This document shows, in pieces, positions 10,857 through 24,400 of a stretch of 64,000 nucleotides of DNA. The stretch's first letter is position 1. Every line of letters starts with the position of its first letter. The DNA is taken from the NCBI RefSeq assembly GCF_016859285.1, contig NC_053414.1, positions 3,433,017-3,497,016 of the forward strand, given 5' to 3'. Source of the DNA: Xiphias gladius. Lineage: Eukaryota; Chordata; Actinopteri; Istiophoriformes; Xiphiidae. The position numbers and the translations under genes were made by a program. The notes below the pieces were generated by a model. It had not been told where the DNA came from. It was given only the letters and a program-made list of their open reading frames with translations, and made no database searches.

Positions 10857-11345
10857 ACACTCAGTGAGCACTTTATTAGGAACACCCCACTGACACTGGG
10901 TAGTTCCTCCCTTTGCTCTAAAAACAGCCTCAGGTCTTTGTGACATGGATTCTAAAGGATGTGGGAAAAAAACCCTTTGAGGTTCTGGTCCATGTTGACA
11001 CGATTGCATCTCATCATATCTGCAGGATTATCAGCTGTACATAAGAGCTGCCAGTCTCCCGTTCTACCACATCCCAGAGGTGTTCTACTGGATCCAGATC
11101 TGGTGACTGGGGAGGCCACCGAAGTCCACTGAACTCACTGTCCTGTTCATGAAACCAGTTTGTGACATGGAGCATTATCCTGCTGGAAGTAGCCGTTAGA
11201 AGATGGTGAACCGTGGCCATGAAGGGAAGCACATGGTCAGCAAAAATACTCAGACAGGCTGAGGCATTCAGACCATGATTGGTTGGTGTTAAGGCCCAAA
11301 GTGGAGCCAAGAAGACCTCCCCCACACCGTTACACCACCACCAGC
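10857..11345 (-). mobile_element. Tc1/mariner-like transposon relic
   Basis: The minus-strand translation contains SPDLDPVEHLWDVVERE, the hallmark end of the DDE domain of fish Tc1-like transposases, and further 3' a decayed 'ESMSQRPEAVFRAKGG' tail. The outer end carries 'gagcactttattaggaacac', a terminal motif shared with nearby fold-back elements. Only the C-terminal part of the transposase remains, fused to unrelated transposon-like sequence ('ccaccaccagcctgg'). It is inactive. It lies downstream of NLR gene 1. Confidence 0.75.
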
Positions 11346-11550
11346 CTGGACTGTTGACACGAGGCAGGTTGGGTCCATGGATTCATGCTGTTGATGCCAG
11401 ATTCTGACTCTACCATCTGCGGGCTGAGTCCAAATTTGTGCTGAGGCACACAGATGCTAGGGTCCCCAAATAAGATGAACATTTTACAGGGTGATTCAGA
11501 ATATAAGGAAAACAACGCCTTTGTATCAAAGAGGTTTTACGTTTTAAACA

Positions 11551-11556
11551 TTTATT
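11551..11556 (-). terminator. Candidate poly(A) signal of NLR gene 1
   Basis: AATAAA on the minus strand, about 335 bases beyond the stop codon of NLR gene 1. It is the clearest canonical signal in the 3' flank. Usage is not shown. Confidence 0.35.
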
Positions 11557-11890
11557 GTGCAAACATTTTTTTAATAAAATACATAATGTTTTTAATGTTT
11601 ATTTCTCAAACACAGAACTATTAACAATTTTAGAATGAGCTGTTTTAAACAGTCTTGTGAGCAAGATTTGTGAAATCCAAGGAAAATCCTTCTTTTGACC
11701 ATAAGTTTGCAAATTTTAATGTCCTTGTTAAGGTCAGTTGGGATGTTCCTCTCAATGGACAAGTGGATAGAAGCGATGGAGACAGAGGCATTTTCCTCTA
11801 ATTATGAGCAAGTATGACTTACAAAAAGTATTTGCGTATGTTTTGTCAGCCGTGTGAGTGTTTCCTTTGATAAGAAGGAGACTCCCGCTC

Positions 11891-12441
11891 CTACAATGAA
11901 CACAGGGACACTGAAGAACCAGGCCACCCAAACGCAAACCTGAACCCAGGGTAGACAGGTTCAGTGAATGTGGCGTTGAAGGTGTGGAGGTGGATCGGTG
12001 TGCCAGAGGAGACTCTGTAGAAGGACAGAACGCCGGCAGGACAGTCCACATACACTGCTACTCTGTTAGAGACAGAGGAAGGGGACGGGGAGGAGAGAGT
12101 GTGGACTGTTCTTTTGTTGTGACTGACAGAGTAACCATTGACATCGGAACAGAGCAGACTCCAGGACTGATTATTTCTTCCAAACATGCAGAGATCACTG
12201 TCTCCTTTCCTTACGATTCCTCTGTAGCTCACTGCTATAGAAACTCTTCCTTCCCACTCGACCTCCCAGTAACGGCGCCCGGTCAGACCATCGCTACACA
12301 GCAGCTGAGGCCAGACGTCAAACCTCTCTGGATGATGAGGATATGGCTGCTCCTTCGTCACTACCGTCACCTTCCTCTTGTTGTCAGACAGTGTGAGGTT
12401 TCTGTTTATTGTGTTTGGGTCCAGGGTGAGTTCTTCAGCAT
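11891..12441 (-). CDS. NLR gene 1 last exon: PRY-SPRY (B30.2)
   Basis: About 183 residues. The PRY half includes [19 protein letters not shown]. The SPRY half includes [28 protein letters not shown] and [10 protein letters not shown], the standard B30.2 landmarks. The exon opens with AT after the CCATCAG acceptor, completing the Tyr codon begun in the linker exon. The C-terminus ends [10 protein letters not shown]30.2 domains bind protein ligands and are the likely variable sensing surface of fish NLRs. Confidence 0.9.
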
Positions 12442-15400
12442 CTGATGGAGAGAACAAGACACAGGACAGCAGCGGTTTATCATCTAACACGGCCGATGGA
12501 TCTGGAGAGTTGAATTTAGATACACAAACTTTCAATTCAAACAGCTTTAACATGTGTCGCCTTGTTTTCATGAGTAAAAGGGAAAACACACTCACACTTC
12601 CTCAGACCAGGTCTCAGCCACTGCTTTCCATCAGGTTCCAGCCTGGAGGAAGAAACAAAGTCGGAATGAACCTTCACAAGCTTCACCATTAATTATCTTC
12701 TCAACCTTTCATTCAGATCCAACATCGAGAAAGAAAGCAGGTCAGTTCATATTGAAATACATGTCAGTTAAATAAACTTCAAACAACACCAAATACATGT
12801 AACCTTCATTTATAATTAATTATTCAATTTTTCACAGATGTCTTTGGTCATTGTACAGACAGGGAATCAAGATTTTGCCCCTTTATCTATATCAGTAAAT
12901 GCGCAATAACCATATGGAGAAATATCACATTATGTTCACACACTTGGAATAATCACCTGTTGCATTTCAAGTTTGTTCATCCCCCTTACCCACCCCAAGG
13001 AAAAGATCCCTGATAAAACTTTCAATTTGTCCTAATTATAATCTTCATCAATGAATCAGTAGGGAACAGTTCTATACACGATGTGGGAATGATCCCCCCC
13101 GTTAAGACTTTTGGGAGCGTGTTTATAAAATGGTCTCCAGGCTTTTACCCTTTTCCCCTACAAGTAATATTATCAAAATATAACCTTTATTATTTAAAAT
13201 TTTCCTAGCCTTGACTTAAACACGTCTCAGAGAGAAATATGGTCAGCGGGATCCATGGCACCAAAAAGGTTGCTAACTAGATGGAAACCTACACATTCAC
13301 TTTCGCTCTATCAGTGGTGTGGTGTAGATATGCATACACTTAACGGCCACTTTATTAGGTACACCTGTAAAATCTACTGTAATTAAATACAACAGCCCTG
13401 CCATAACATCTGACTTTACAGGGTTTATAATGTTCAATTTTGAGTGAAGTTGAAAATGTGTAAATTAAATTATATTTTTACTACTGCGGGTGTAGTTAAA
13501 GGTGGTGTTGTACTAGACTACATTATGCTGAGAGGTGTTTCTAATTTTTTGTCTTCCCCATTTTCATACATCAGGGGGTCAGAATATTAGAAACACCTCT
13601 GAATATAATGCAGTCCAGTACAACACCGCCACAAAGTATGTACGACCTCAGTGCTGAGACATTGTTCAGGGGTAAAAAATTTAATTTACAACTCTATGAC
13701 AGTATCAAGAAAAATTGGACATTATAGGTGTTAGGGAGTTTTCTGTTGGGTTGCGCAGGTCAAGCGTGGGCCTCGAGGTCTCAGGCAAAACAGCAGCGAA
13801 TCTTTCTGAGAGGCAGACTGTTTTCTCTCCTTGAGATGTTGGCAGCTGTCTGAGGTTATTTGGGGAAAACAGAGCCGTTCTGATTAAAGTGAAGCAGCGT
13901 TGCTGCAGCAGCCAAGGTCAAAGGAGACGGCTGCTTTTGCCTCCCTAGACGGCACAGATTGGTGTCCGCTAGAATCCACGGGCAGAGCAAGATAACAGCG
14001 GCTCCAGACCAGGATGAACTGACGTTATACTGAAGGCTATATGCAAAGTGATCTGATCTAACACGGGTAAAAGCATTTCCCTGTTTAGAGAATAGCGAAC
14101 CAACAGACTAACTCATTGAGTTTGACTATTTCTGGGTGTAAAGTATTGGCAGCATAATCGGTAGCGATTAAAAGACTGAAGACAGGGGACTGAGCTTCAG
14201 GATGGAGATGGCATCTTCATATAAACTTGTACTGATAATTTCTCCAATTAGCCTGGACACTCTTCACTGATGAGTTCACCAATAACCAGCAATATCCACA
14301 ACAATAGTCATCATTAAAAGTAGACTCTGTAACAGAACAGTTGTACTGGATTGCTTTAGATAGGTATTGGGACCCTCAGCCCATCAGTTACTATACTCAG
14401 CATGTCAGTGTTACGGAGAAACATCGTGGGAGCTCTTGTTTTCTTTCACACCTGAGAGTGTCCAGCCTCCATTGTGGATCCTCCAGTCCAGCAGAAAGCA
14501 GCTTCACTCCTCCGTCTCCTGGATGATTGTAGCTCAGGTCCAGCTCTCTCAGGTGGGAGGGGTTGGATCTCAGAGCGGAGGCCAGAGACGTGCAGCCTCC
14601 CTCTGTGACCTGACAGCCTGACAACCTGGACACACACACACACACACAGTGGGTGTATCAGTAGGTTTCCTTCCTTTTCCTTGTTAGTCAATGCTAGACT
14701 TCCTCTTCATTCCTGGTTGAATGACACCACAACCTGTCATCAACAGAATTAGTTAACATAATGATCTGTTAACTAAATTTGCTTCAGAATTAAAGAAAAA
14801 ATAAAAAGATATGAAAATTTGTCTCAAAAACAATCAGTTCTAGAAATTTTCTTGCAGAAGGTTGTTAACTCACTGTTTTTGAGGATAATCTATTGAGTAA
14901 AAGTCTACAGACATCAACCTGTATATTTCAAGCTATATTTACATGGTCATCTGTTAAAAGAGTAAAGTTGAATCCTGACCTGAGAGTCTCCAGGGTACAG
15001 TGAGGACTCTCCAGTCCAGCAGAGAGCAGCTTCACTCCTGAATCCTTCAGGTCATTATTGCTGAGGTCCAGCTCTCTCAGACTAGAGGACTGGGAACTGA
15101 GAACTGGCGAGAAGTCCTGACAGCATTTCTCTGTGAGGCTGGTTTGATTCAACCTGATATAAATAAATAAATAATATTTTCCAGGGTTTCCATTTATTCC
15201 ATTTACTGTCTCAGTGTATTTCACAAGTACATTTGTTTGACGTTTTTATGATTTTAAGTTCTAACATATGATGATGTGGACATGGTCGACATTAAGCAGA
15301 TTATTGAAACTAGAGAAATTGTCCTGTATAATATTGTGGTTGCCTTGAAAAAGTAAAGTTTTGTGTCAGCAGTAGGGTATCTATGTGGCATGCAAAACAA

Positions 15401-18400
15401 AAGTAGACTGTAAATCATTTAATGAGGCACAACACGGTCTTACATGAAGCATCAGAGTGAGATCTGACCTGAGACACTTCAGTTTACAGAGCGGACTCTC
15501 CAGTCCAGCAGACAGCAGCTTCACTCCTGAATTCTGTAGATCGTTGTTGTTCAGGTCCAGCTCTCTCAGACTAGAGGATTGGGAACTGACAACTGAGACC
15601 ACAGCATGACAACTTCGCCATGACAGGTTACTTCCACTCAACCTGAAGAGCAGTTGATGATAAAGACAAGTACTGACACTGTTTCTGTTTTTAAAACAAG
15701 CTTCTCCATTCTAGTGTTTTCTAATTTCCATTGATAAATCACTAATTGGTCATGAGGATCTTGCTTCTAGGTCCAGCTCAAACTAGAGAACCGGGATATG
15801 AGAACTGATGAGAACTCCTGACTTTCTCTGTAAGCCTAGTTTGATTCAACCTGATAGGCATTCAACTTTCCAGAGCTGTTCATTGTCAGAGAGCAGGACA
15901 TGGTGTAGTGTATTCCTCTTTTAAATGTATCCAATGCTTTCTTAATTCGTGGCATGTGGTAATGTCTAAGAAATCAGTAGAAACCAAAAATGCAACTTGT
16001 GGTACTGTTCAACAGCACCACAAGTTGCAACCCCCGGTCTCTCATTTTTAAGCAGACTGTTAATTTTGTCAGCTGCAGTATTGACTGCTGCGTGCAAATT
16101 TTATCAGCTGTCACTAGCTAGTGTAGCTAAAGCTAAAACTAAATGCTGGTTTGTTTTAAAATGAGAACCTTGTAAAACAGGGGAAGATGGTGCTACACAA
16201 AAGCATTACAGTATGATATGACCTGAGAGTCTCCAGTTTACAGTGTGGATTCTCCAGTCCAGCAAAGAGCAGCTTCACTCCTGAATCCTTCAGGTCATTA
16301 TTGCTGAGGTCCAGCTCTCTCAGACTAGAGGACTGGGAACTGAGAACTGATGAGAATACCTGACAGCATTTTTCTGTGAGGCTGGTTTGATTCAACCTGA
16401 TAATAATAAACAAAAATAAAAACATCTTCTTCAGTGGTAATAGTGTCAGTGAGCAGGACAGGGTTCAATGTTATTTATCATTATACTGATCTTAACGTGG
16501 TCAAGATTTAAGCCCACTTAACAAATCACCAAAAAAAAAAAAAAATCCTATATCATATGGCGATAATCCCCAAAAATTAAGAGTTATTTCACCAAAGGAG
16601 AATGTGTATGCTACATGCAATATAAAACAAGACAATAGAGATTAAATGTTTGAGTTACAACACAGTGTTACAGAAAAGTATCAGAGTGTGATCTGACCTA
16701 AGAGTCTCCAGTCTACAGTGTGGACTCTCCAGTCCAGCAGACAGCAGATTCACTCCTGAATCCTTCAGGTCATTATTGCTGAGGTCCAGGTCTCTCAGAC
16801 AAGAGGACTGGGAGCTGAGAACTGATGAGAATACCTGACAGCATTTCTTTGTGAGCCTAGTTTGATGCAACCTGATAAAAATAAATAAAACACATTTTCC
16901 TTTATGTTTTACTTTAACATCCGCAATATGTTCAGTATCAGTGAAGAGGATTCAGTCTATCTGTCTGGTACATTTGTGGACTAGTGCAGTGCCCATTCAA
17001 AACGTGCTTGTTATCTCATTAATAGTTCAATATTTTATTCAATCATCTAATAATCATCATCTAATTTCCACGTCACTAAAGTATTATGATATTAATAATA
17101 ATATTAACAATAGACCCTATTTGTCAGATACCTCTTCAGAAAAAACTGGTAAAACTACTACAGTATAATACAACAGGCCTGCAATAAATCCTCCCCTCAT
17201 GAGGATTATAATTTTCAGTTTTTATTGAATTTGTTTGAAATAGGTGTTGGTTTATTTTAATGGTCATTTTGGAGGCCGTAATTTGTGGTGATATTGAACT
17301 GTACCATGTGATGTCCCCTCCAGCCTCCTCGGTCATGTTTTCATTGGTTTCGTCTGCCTGAGTGTTTTGCTGACCTGTTTTTCAGTAAAGACCCTGATTT
17401 TTGTAACTCTGTCTTTTGAGTCGTGCTTTTGAGTCCAAAGTGTGGTGGTTTCAGTTGTTACATACAGGGTTATGCTGAGCGGTGTTCCTAATATTTTGTC
17501 CATCCAATTTATATGAAAGAAGGTTGACAATATATATTAGCAACACCTCTCAGTATAATCCACTAGAGTTCAACACCACCACAAATTACAGCCCCCAAAA
17601 TGACAACTAAAATAAACATCCTCTTAAACAGATTCAATAAAGACTGGACATTATAATTCCCAAGAAGGGAAGATTTAATTTAGGGTAGTTGTATTATACT
17701 GCATTTCTTTCATCAAGGTGTACCTAATAAATTGGCAAAGGAGTGTAGATAAATTTAATCACTGTGTGTTGTAGAAACCCTTTTCCCTGAACTGGAGAAT
17801 CAGTATTTTTACTGAAGAATTTGACTTAAAACTTAAAATGGGTATGACACTGATTTATGTCATCACTGGAATAATATACAGTTAACAAAATCACTGTCAA
17901 GTGTTTTTACTGCAGAAGCCGTGAAAATATTTGAAATGATTTACAGACTGTAACAACAGTCTGTTAAGTTAGTTTAAGCCATTTTTGCACTCATACATGG
18001 CCATTAAATGAACAAGAAAATATAAAACAGCAGATAACAATGTTAGATGATGCATGTAATTTAATGTTACATTACCATCACAGCAGCGGTGCATAAATTA
18101 CTTGTTCTGCCGGTAAATAATCCTAATATATCATGTCTAGGTGGGGATAAAAAGTAAACAAAACTGTGCTGTCTTGCTGTGGCTGCGTCTGGTCTTAAAC
18201 AAATTGCCTTCTATGAAGTCGGTTATGTGGATGCGTCTCCCCAGCCCTAACCGACTGCGGTTTAATGTTTCTCTAGAACTGCTCATCCAAAGGAAAAATT
18301 CACAGTTGACGCAGTTGACCCACTTGCTCGGGTCCTCGACAATACACGAGAAGTTTGTAGTAGATTGGATGAATCGAGAAAATCATAGGACAGACAGACA

Positions 18401-21400
18401 GAAAGAAAGACAGAGATTCCTCCATTTATAGTTAGTTATAGTTAATTGAAAGTGCAGACATATGATCACAAATAACACAGCAGAAACTATAGTAATATTC
18501 ATCTGCTGTATGGATTGTTTCAGCCATGTTTGTTTCACTAATCAGGAAGCGTGACACGTAAGCATCACAGCGTAATCTCACCTGACAATCTCCAGTTTAC
18601 AGTGAGGACTCTCCAGTCCAGCAGAGAGCAGCTTCACTCCTGAATCCTGCAGGTCATTGTTACTCAGGTCCAGATGTCTCAGTCTAAAGGACTGTGAGCT
18701 GAGAACTGATGAGAACTTCTTACAGCATTTCTCTGTGAGCCTGGTCTGCTTTAACCTGACAGTAATAAATGAAAACAAAACATTCTCCTCAGTGTTTCAG
18801 TATAGAACCCCCAACCTGTCTGATGTCAGCGAGCATTATAAATTTTCTATACAATTCAAAGTGTAAATAAACAGTATAGTGATCAAACCATGGTCAGAAT
18901 TTAAAGGGTAATTTAACTTTTATTAGTTAAAAGATTAAAAGATTATATGCACGGTCACTTTATTATACTATCTATTGATTCTGATCCCTTTTTATGTTGT
19001 TTATTACTACAGATGTTCTTCTCATTTTTTCCAGAGAAAATCCAGTAGTTGAGTCCTCTTGAATCTGAAAGACTCTGTAAAAAAATCTATGACGTATCCC
19101 AGGACACTCCACCACAAAAAAATTCGAGGTGAAGTTACATTCACTGAAGTCATTATTACTGCTTGTAAAAAAGATGCTTTGGGTTGCACATGTGAAACGA
19201 TAGGTGTTACCAGCCAGTATAGATGTTAAAACAAAGGTAAACTGCGTTATGTTGCTATGGTTCAGTAAATTCTTGGTGACTGTGAGATGTAATATTTCGG
19301 CATCGAAACATCTGAAAACAGCTGAAATGCATCATTTAGAAAGGGTGAAAGATAGAGGAACACAGTAGAAATGAACTGATGTGTGGTTGTGTGTGTCAGG
19401 GTTCAGACTGCACTGAGTTCAAGCTAAAACACGATATCAAGTTGCTCTTTAAGCACACTTAACGAACCAAAGTAAAAATTCTGTATCACATGATCATTTT
19501 ACAGAAATAAAGTGGTGTTTCACTAATGGAGAATCTATTATACAGATGGGGTATAAAACTAGACCATAGAGCATTTAATGTTTGAGGTAAAAAACGATAT
19601 TACACAAAAGCAGGACACTGTGATCTGACCTGAGAGTCTCCAGTTTACAGTGCGGACTCTCCAGTCCAGCAGAGAGCAGATTCACTCCTGAATCCTGGAG
19701 GTCGTTGTTACTCAGGTCCAGCTCTCTCAGACAAGAGGACTGGGAGCTGAGGGCGGATGAGATATGTTGACAGCATTTCTCTGTGAGCCTTGTTTGAGTC
19801 AACCTGATAAAAATAAATAACACACATTTTCCTTTGTGTTTTACTTCAACATACCAGATATGTTCAGTATCACTGAACTGAGTTCAGTGTATTTATCCAA
19901 TAAATTTGTGGAATGTTCTTATGATTCAAAGTGCAGACATAAGACCGTGAAAAACACATTATCGATGAGAAGCAGTAGGAATATCTGTGTTTCATAAAGA
20001 GTTTATCAGCAAAAATCCATATTTGTTTCATCAACAGGGAAACACAGTGTCAGACAAAAGCATCACAGTGTGATCTGACCTGAGAGTCTCTAGTCTACAC
20101 TGTGGACTCTCCAGTCCAGCAGAGAGCAGCTTCACTCCTGAATCCTGCAAGTCGTTGTTACTCAGGTCCAGTTCTCTTAGACTAGGGGACTTTGAGCTGA
20201 GAACTGATGACAGAGCGTAACAGCTTCTCTCTGACAGACTGCAACCACTCAGCCTGAAGGAGAGTTAGAGATAAAGAAAAACACCATTGTTTATATGGTC
20301 TACAATGTGAGAAACACATTGGTTGGCCTCACTGTGTTGATGAGTTGAACAATCATGCCTAAGGGTCCCAGGTGATGAGAACATTTTTTAAATCTTTACT
20401 ATGTTTTTGTTTATTTGTTTGTTTGCTTTTTGTATACAATATATAAATGAGCATTTTATAAAACTTTCAAAAAATCCAAACTTGTCTCCAGGATCACAAT
20501 ATTTTACAAAAATTAATTTTAGCCATAAATGAACTACACCTATTTTTTTCTTTTTTGTATGGATACATTAATCTGTGGAGATACAATCACACTGAAGGAA
20601 ACAATTTGAAAGGTTGTTCAACTAATAAACAAATCAATCATCCTATCAGTTAACTTAGACTTTCATATTTGAAAAGAACCCTACACAGGATACAGTTATC
20701 ACTGCACTTATCTGTGCACCTACAGAGCTTTGTTGGAGGCCTTGACCACTGGCAGCAGCCTCAGGAGAGCCTCCTCTGAAGCAGAGTATTTCTTCAGATC
20801 AAACTTATCCAGATCTTCTTCTGATGACAGTAAGATGAAGACCAGAGCTGACCACTGAGTAGGAGAGAGTTTATCTGTGGAGAGACTTCCTGAACAAAGG
20901 TATTGTTGGATCTCCTCCACTAGAGAATGGTCCTTCAGTTCATTCAGACAGTGGAACAGATTGATGCTTCTCTCTGGAGACATATTCTCACTGATCTTCT
21001 TTTTGACGTACTTGACTGTTTCCTGATTGGTCTGTGAGCTTCTTTGCTTTTTCAGCAGGCCTCGCAGGAGGGACTGATTGGTCTGCAGTGAAAGGCCCAG
21101 GAGGAAGCGGATGAACAAGTCCAGGTGTCCATTTGGACTCGCCAATGCCTTGTCAATAGCAAACCGGTGGACTTTTGTCATAGATGTTTTGCTGAAAACC
21201 ATTCTCACATGTTCGCCACAAGTTTGCCCTGGCTCAGACAGAACATTCTTGTTTCTGTTAAAGAGTGCCTTCTCTACATAGAGAGCTGCCAAAAACTCTT
21301 GAACACTTAGATGGACAAAGCTAAACATCTTGTCTGCATCATTCTTCCTCCCACGTTCCTCTTTAAAGATCTCTGTGAACACTCCTGAGCACACCGAGGC

Positions 21401-24400
21401 TCCACTGACATCAATGCCACTCTCTGTCAGGTCTTTCTCATAGAAGATCAGATTGCCCTTTTCCAGCTCGTGGAAAGCGAGTTTTGCCAATGACTTAATG
21501 TACTTAACGCACGTTTTTTGGCCATATCTCTGTTTTGTCTGATGAATCTGAAACACCAGGAATTCTGCGTACAACTCAGTCAGGGTCTTGGGCAGCTCTC
21601 CTCCCTCCCTGGTTTTCAACACATCCTCCAGAACTGTAGCGGTGATCCAGCAGAAGACTGGGATGTGGCACATGATGTGGAGGCTTCGGGATGTCTTGAT
21701 GTGGGAGATGATCCTGCTGGCCTGCTCCTCATCTCTTAATCTCTTCCTGAAGTACTCCTCCTTCTGTGGGTCAGTGAACCCTCTGACCTCTGTCACCATG
21801 TCAACAAAGTCAGAATGGATCTGATTGGCTGCTGCGGGTCGTGTTGTTATCCAGAGGCGAGCGGAGGGAAGCAGATTCTTCTTGATGAGCTTCGTCAGCA
21901 GCACGTCCACTGAAGTCGATACGGACACATCAAAGTCTGTGTCCTGGTTTTTATTCGTAGAGCAGTCCAGTTGAAGGCGGCTCTCATCCAGTCCATCTAA
22001 AATAAACATAAGTTTGAATTTGCTCTTGTCATAGTTGGTGTTTCCTGATGACTGCAGAGTTGTAAAGATGTGATTAAGAGCTTCCTCCTTGATGTCTCTG
22101 GTCTCCCTGATACATTCATGAATGAGCTCTGCTAAACGAAACTTTTCTCCCCTCCATAAATTTAATTGGCGGAAAGTAAAGGGGAAAATCAGATGCACAT
22201 CCTGATTAGCTCTTCTTTCAGCCACGTCCAACACAAACTTGCGCACAAGAAATGTTTTGCCAATTCCTGCAATTCCATTGGTCAGCACTGTTCTGATGGG
22301 TTTATATCTTCCAGAGGGGTCTTTGAACATGTCACTAGATTTAATTGGTTTTTTTATTTCTGCTAGATTCTCAGCAATCTCAATTTGCCTGACCTCATGC
22401 TGTGTGTTGATGTGTATGTCACTTCCAGCTGTGATGTACAACTCTGTGTAGATATCATCCAGACGCTGCTCATCCTTCTTCTGGGCCCACCCCTCTCGTG
22501 CACACATAAACTTATCCTGGAGGTTTGATTGAAGCAGGTGTTGGTAATATGAAATGGGTTGCGGCTCTGGTACTGGAACAATCACATCTGTTTGAAATAA
22601 ATAACAAAACAAAAACCAAAATGATGCTAAAGATGCCTCTTTTGCCATGAGCAGCAGTAAACTCATGCTTTTTTTTTTCAAAGGTTTGTTTCTGAAGAGA
22701 AATAAATAGAGACGCAAGGTGAGCCAAAGTAAGACACCAGTCAATCTTTCATCTAAATGTAGTAAAACGTTTGACCACATTTTTAGAAAATTGGCAAAAG
22801 AAATTAAAACCAATATGAGTTTCATTTGTCATGCCATGGGTAGTACTAGTAAAATGATTTGTTTTAAGTCTAGGGAATACAATTACCACTGAGCCTCATG
22901 GCCAGCTACTAACAGGCCCATAGCATACCTGACTGCTTTGGTTGCCACTCAGCAAGAAAAGGATGGAGGCCTCAACTGAACTGCAGGTGAGCTCGGCTAG
23001 CTTTCTGCTCTGGCTCCACTCCTTCCTCGCAGTGACAACCACTCGACTTCGTGGCTGGGTCAGCCCTCTCTCCTTCAGTTGACAACCGCGTCCTGAGCTT
23101 GGAGTCGGTGACTGGAGAGAGTACCAGAGTAACACGGTCTTCTAAAGAGAGTGTTGAATTATGGGTTGTTCGTAGCCTCAGTGTTGCTAGGCTAGCAAGT
23201 GTTGCGTTTTGCTGCCACGGAGGAAATAAATTTATGACAAAAAAAAAGAACTCAGTCAAAAGGCATCTCCCGATGTCAACTGCAGAAAAGAACCAAGGAG
23301 AAAATTTGTGTAACAGCAAAGAATTACAGCTGTCACAGACGAAGAGCTCAAAAAGAGAGTCTAAAAAAGGCTAACTGTCAGAGAAAAGGATTCTGACCCT
23401 GTTCAGTAGTCTGACAGAAAAGTCAGACTACCAAAGTCTGATTGACAAGATACAGAAATGTGGGTTTCACATACGACCGTATTTCATGTTTCACTTAGAC
23501 AAGGTAAAAGCCTTCAGTGATGAGGACTCTGTTCTCCTTGGATTACTGGTAACGTTCCCAACATGACAAGTGTTAAAGACTTTGCTATCGTCAAAACGTT
23601 TTTTCATCAAAAGCAGATGTTGGAAAAGGGTGTCCGTCTTATAATCAGGGTCATCCTATATTCAGGCCGATACGGTTCTTCAGACATGAGGGTAATCACT
23701 CATCGTCCATCACAGTCTCGATGAAAAGAGTCGCGCTCTCCGCTGTACGCCGTTCTTCTCTCTTCGTCCTCTACTCTCGCCTCCCTGTCCCTGCTGTCTG
23801 CGCTGTGGCTGACTCATGTTATGTAAGACTTGCCCTCCTGAGAATGGCAACCAATCGACAATGACAAATGACCTCCTGTGGCCCTGACACCACCCACTAC
23901 CGTTATGAGAACACTAGGAGTCTGACCTTTCTGTCGGTTTCACGTGTCAATGTGAGGAAGGTTCCAGGTTCCTCGTGGCCCCTCACAGATCTAATGTTTT
24001 CCTTCTCCTCGTGCTTCATGTACCTCAGCGTTTATTCACTCAGTCTGTTTCCATTGCACTTCATTGCATTTTTTTTTTAATTTGATACACCAACTTTTCC
24101 ACCTCAGGCAAGAGTAAAACATTTTTTTGTGGTATTTTGACTTTCTGCCCAAATATCCAGCAAATCAGCAGCACTCAGGGTTTTTTTTGTTGTGCAAATT
24201 GAATATGTGCATAAAAACAGGTTGATCGAAACAGAGGTAATATCTAATATATCTAAATATACCTAGTCCGTTTCAAGTGGAGGGCTGCAAAGGAGGACAT
24301 ACTGATAGCCTCTACCCTTTTCAAACAGTGCCACAGTCTCAGTCTAAGTGTGATATTACTTGTCCCTTGAATCAAAGAGTTTGAAACACAACAGAGGTAG

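Noticed and set aside
11984..12692. Plus-strand ORFs of 153 and 104 codons
   Set aside because: Antisense shadows of the B30.2 and linker exons of NLR gene 1. A matching shadow exists over the gene 2 copy at 31239-31616.
21078..22451. Several plus-strand ORFs of 60-78 codons
   Set aside because: Antisense to the conserved NACHT exon of NLR gene 1. The minus strand carries the domain.
22588..22825. Hydrophobic 79-codon N-terminal extension of the gene 1 NACHT ORF
   Set aside because: A clear acceptor (TTTCAAACAG) lies at 22588-22597 and the phase fits the upstream PYD and linker exons, so the extension is intron.
23051..23374. 107-codon basic plus-strand ORF in NLR gene 1 intron 2
   Set aside because: Low-complexity Lys/Ser end, no known domain, no partner exons. 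Could be transposon debris but cannot be supported as a gene.
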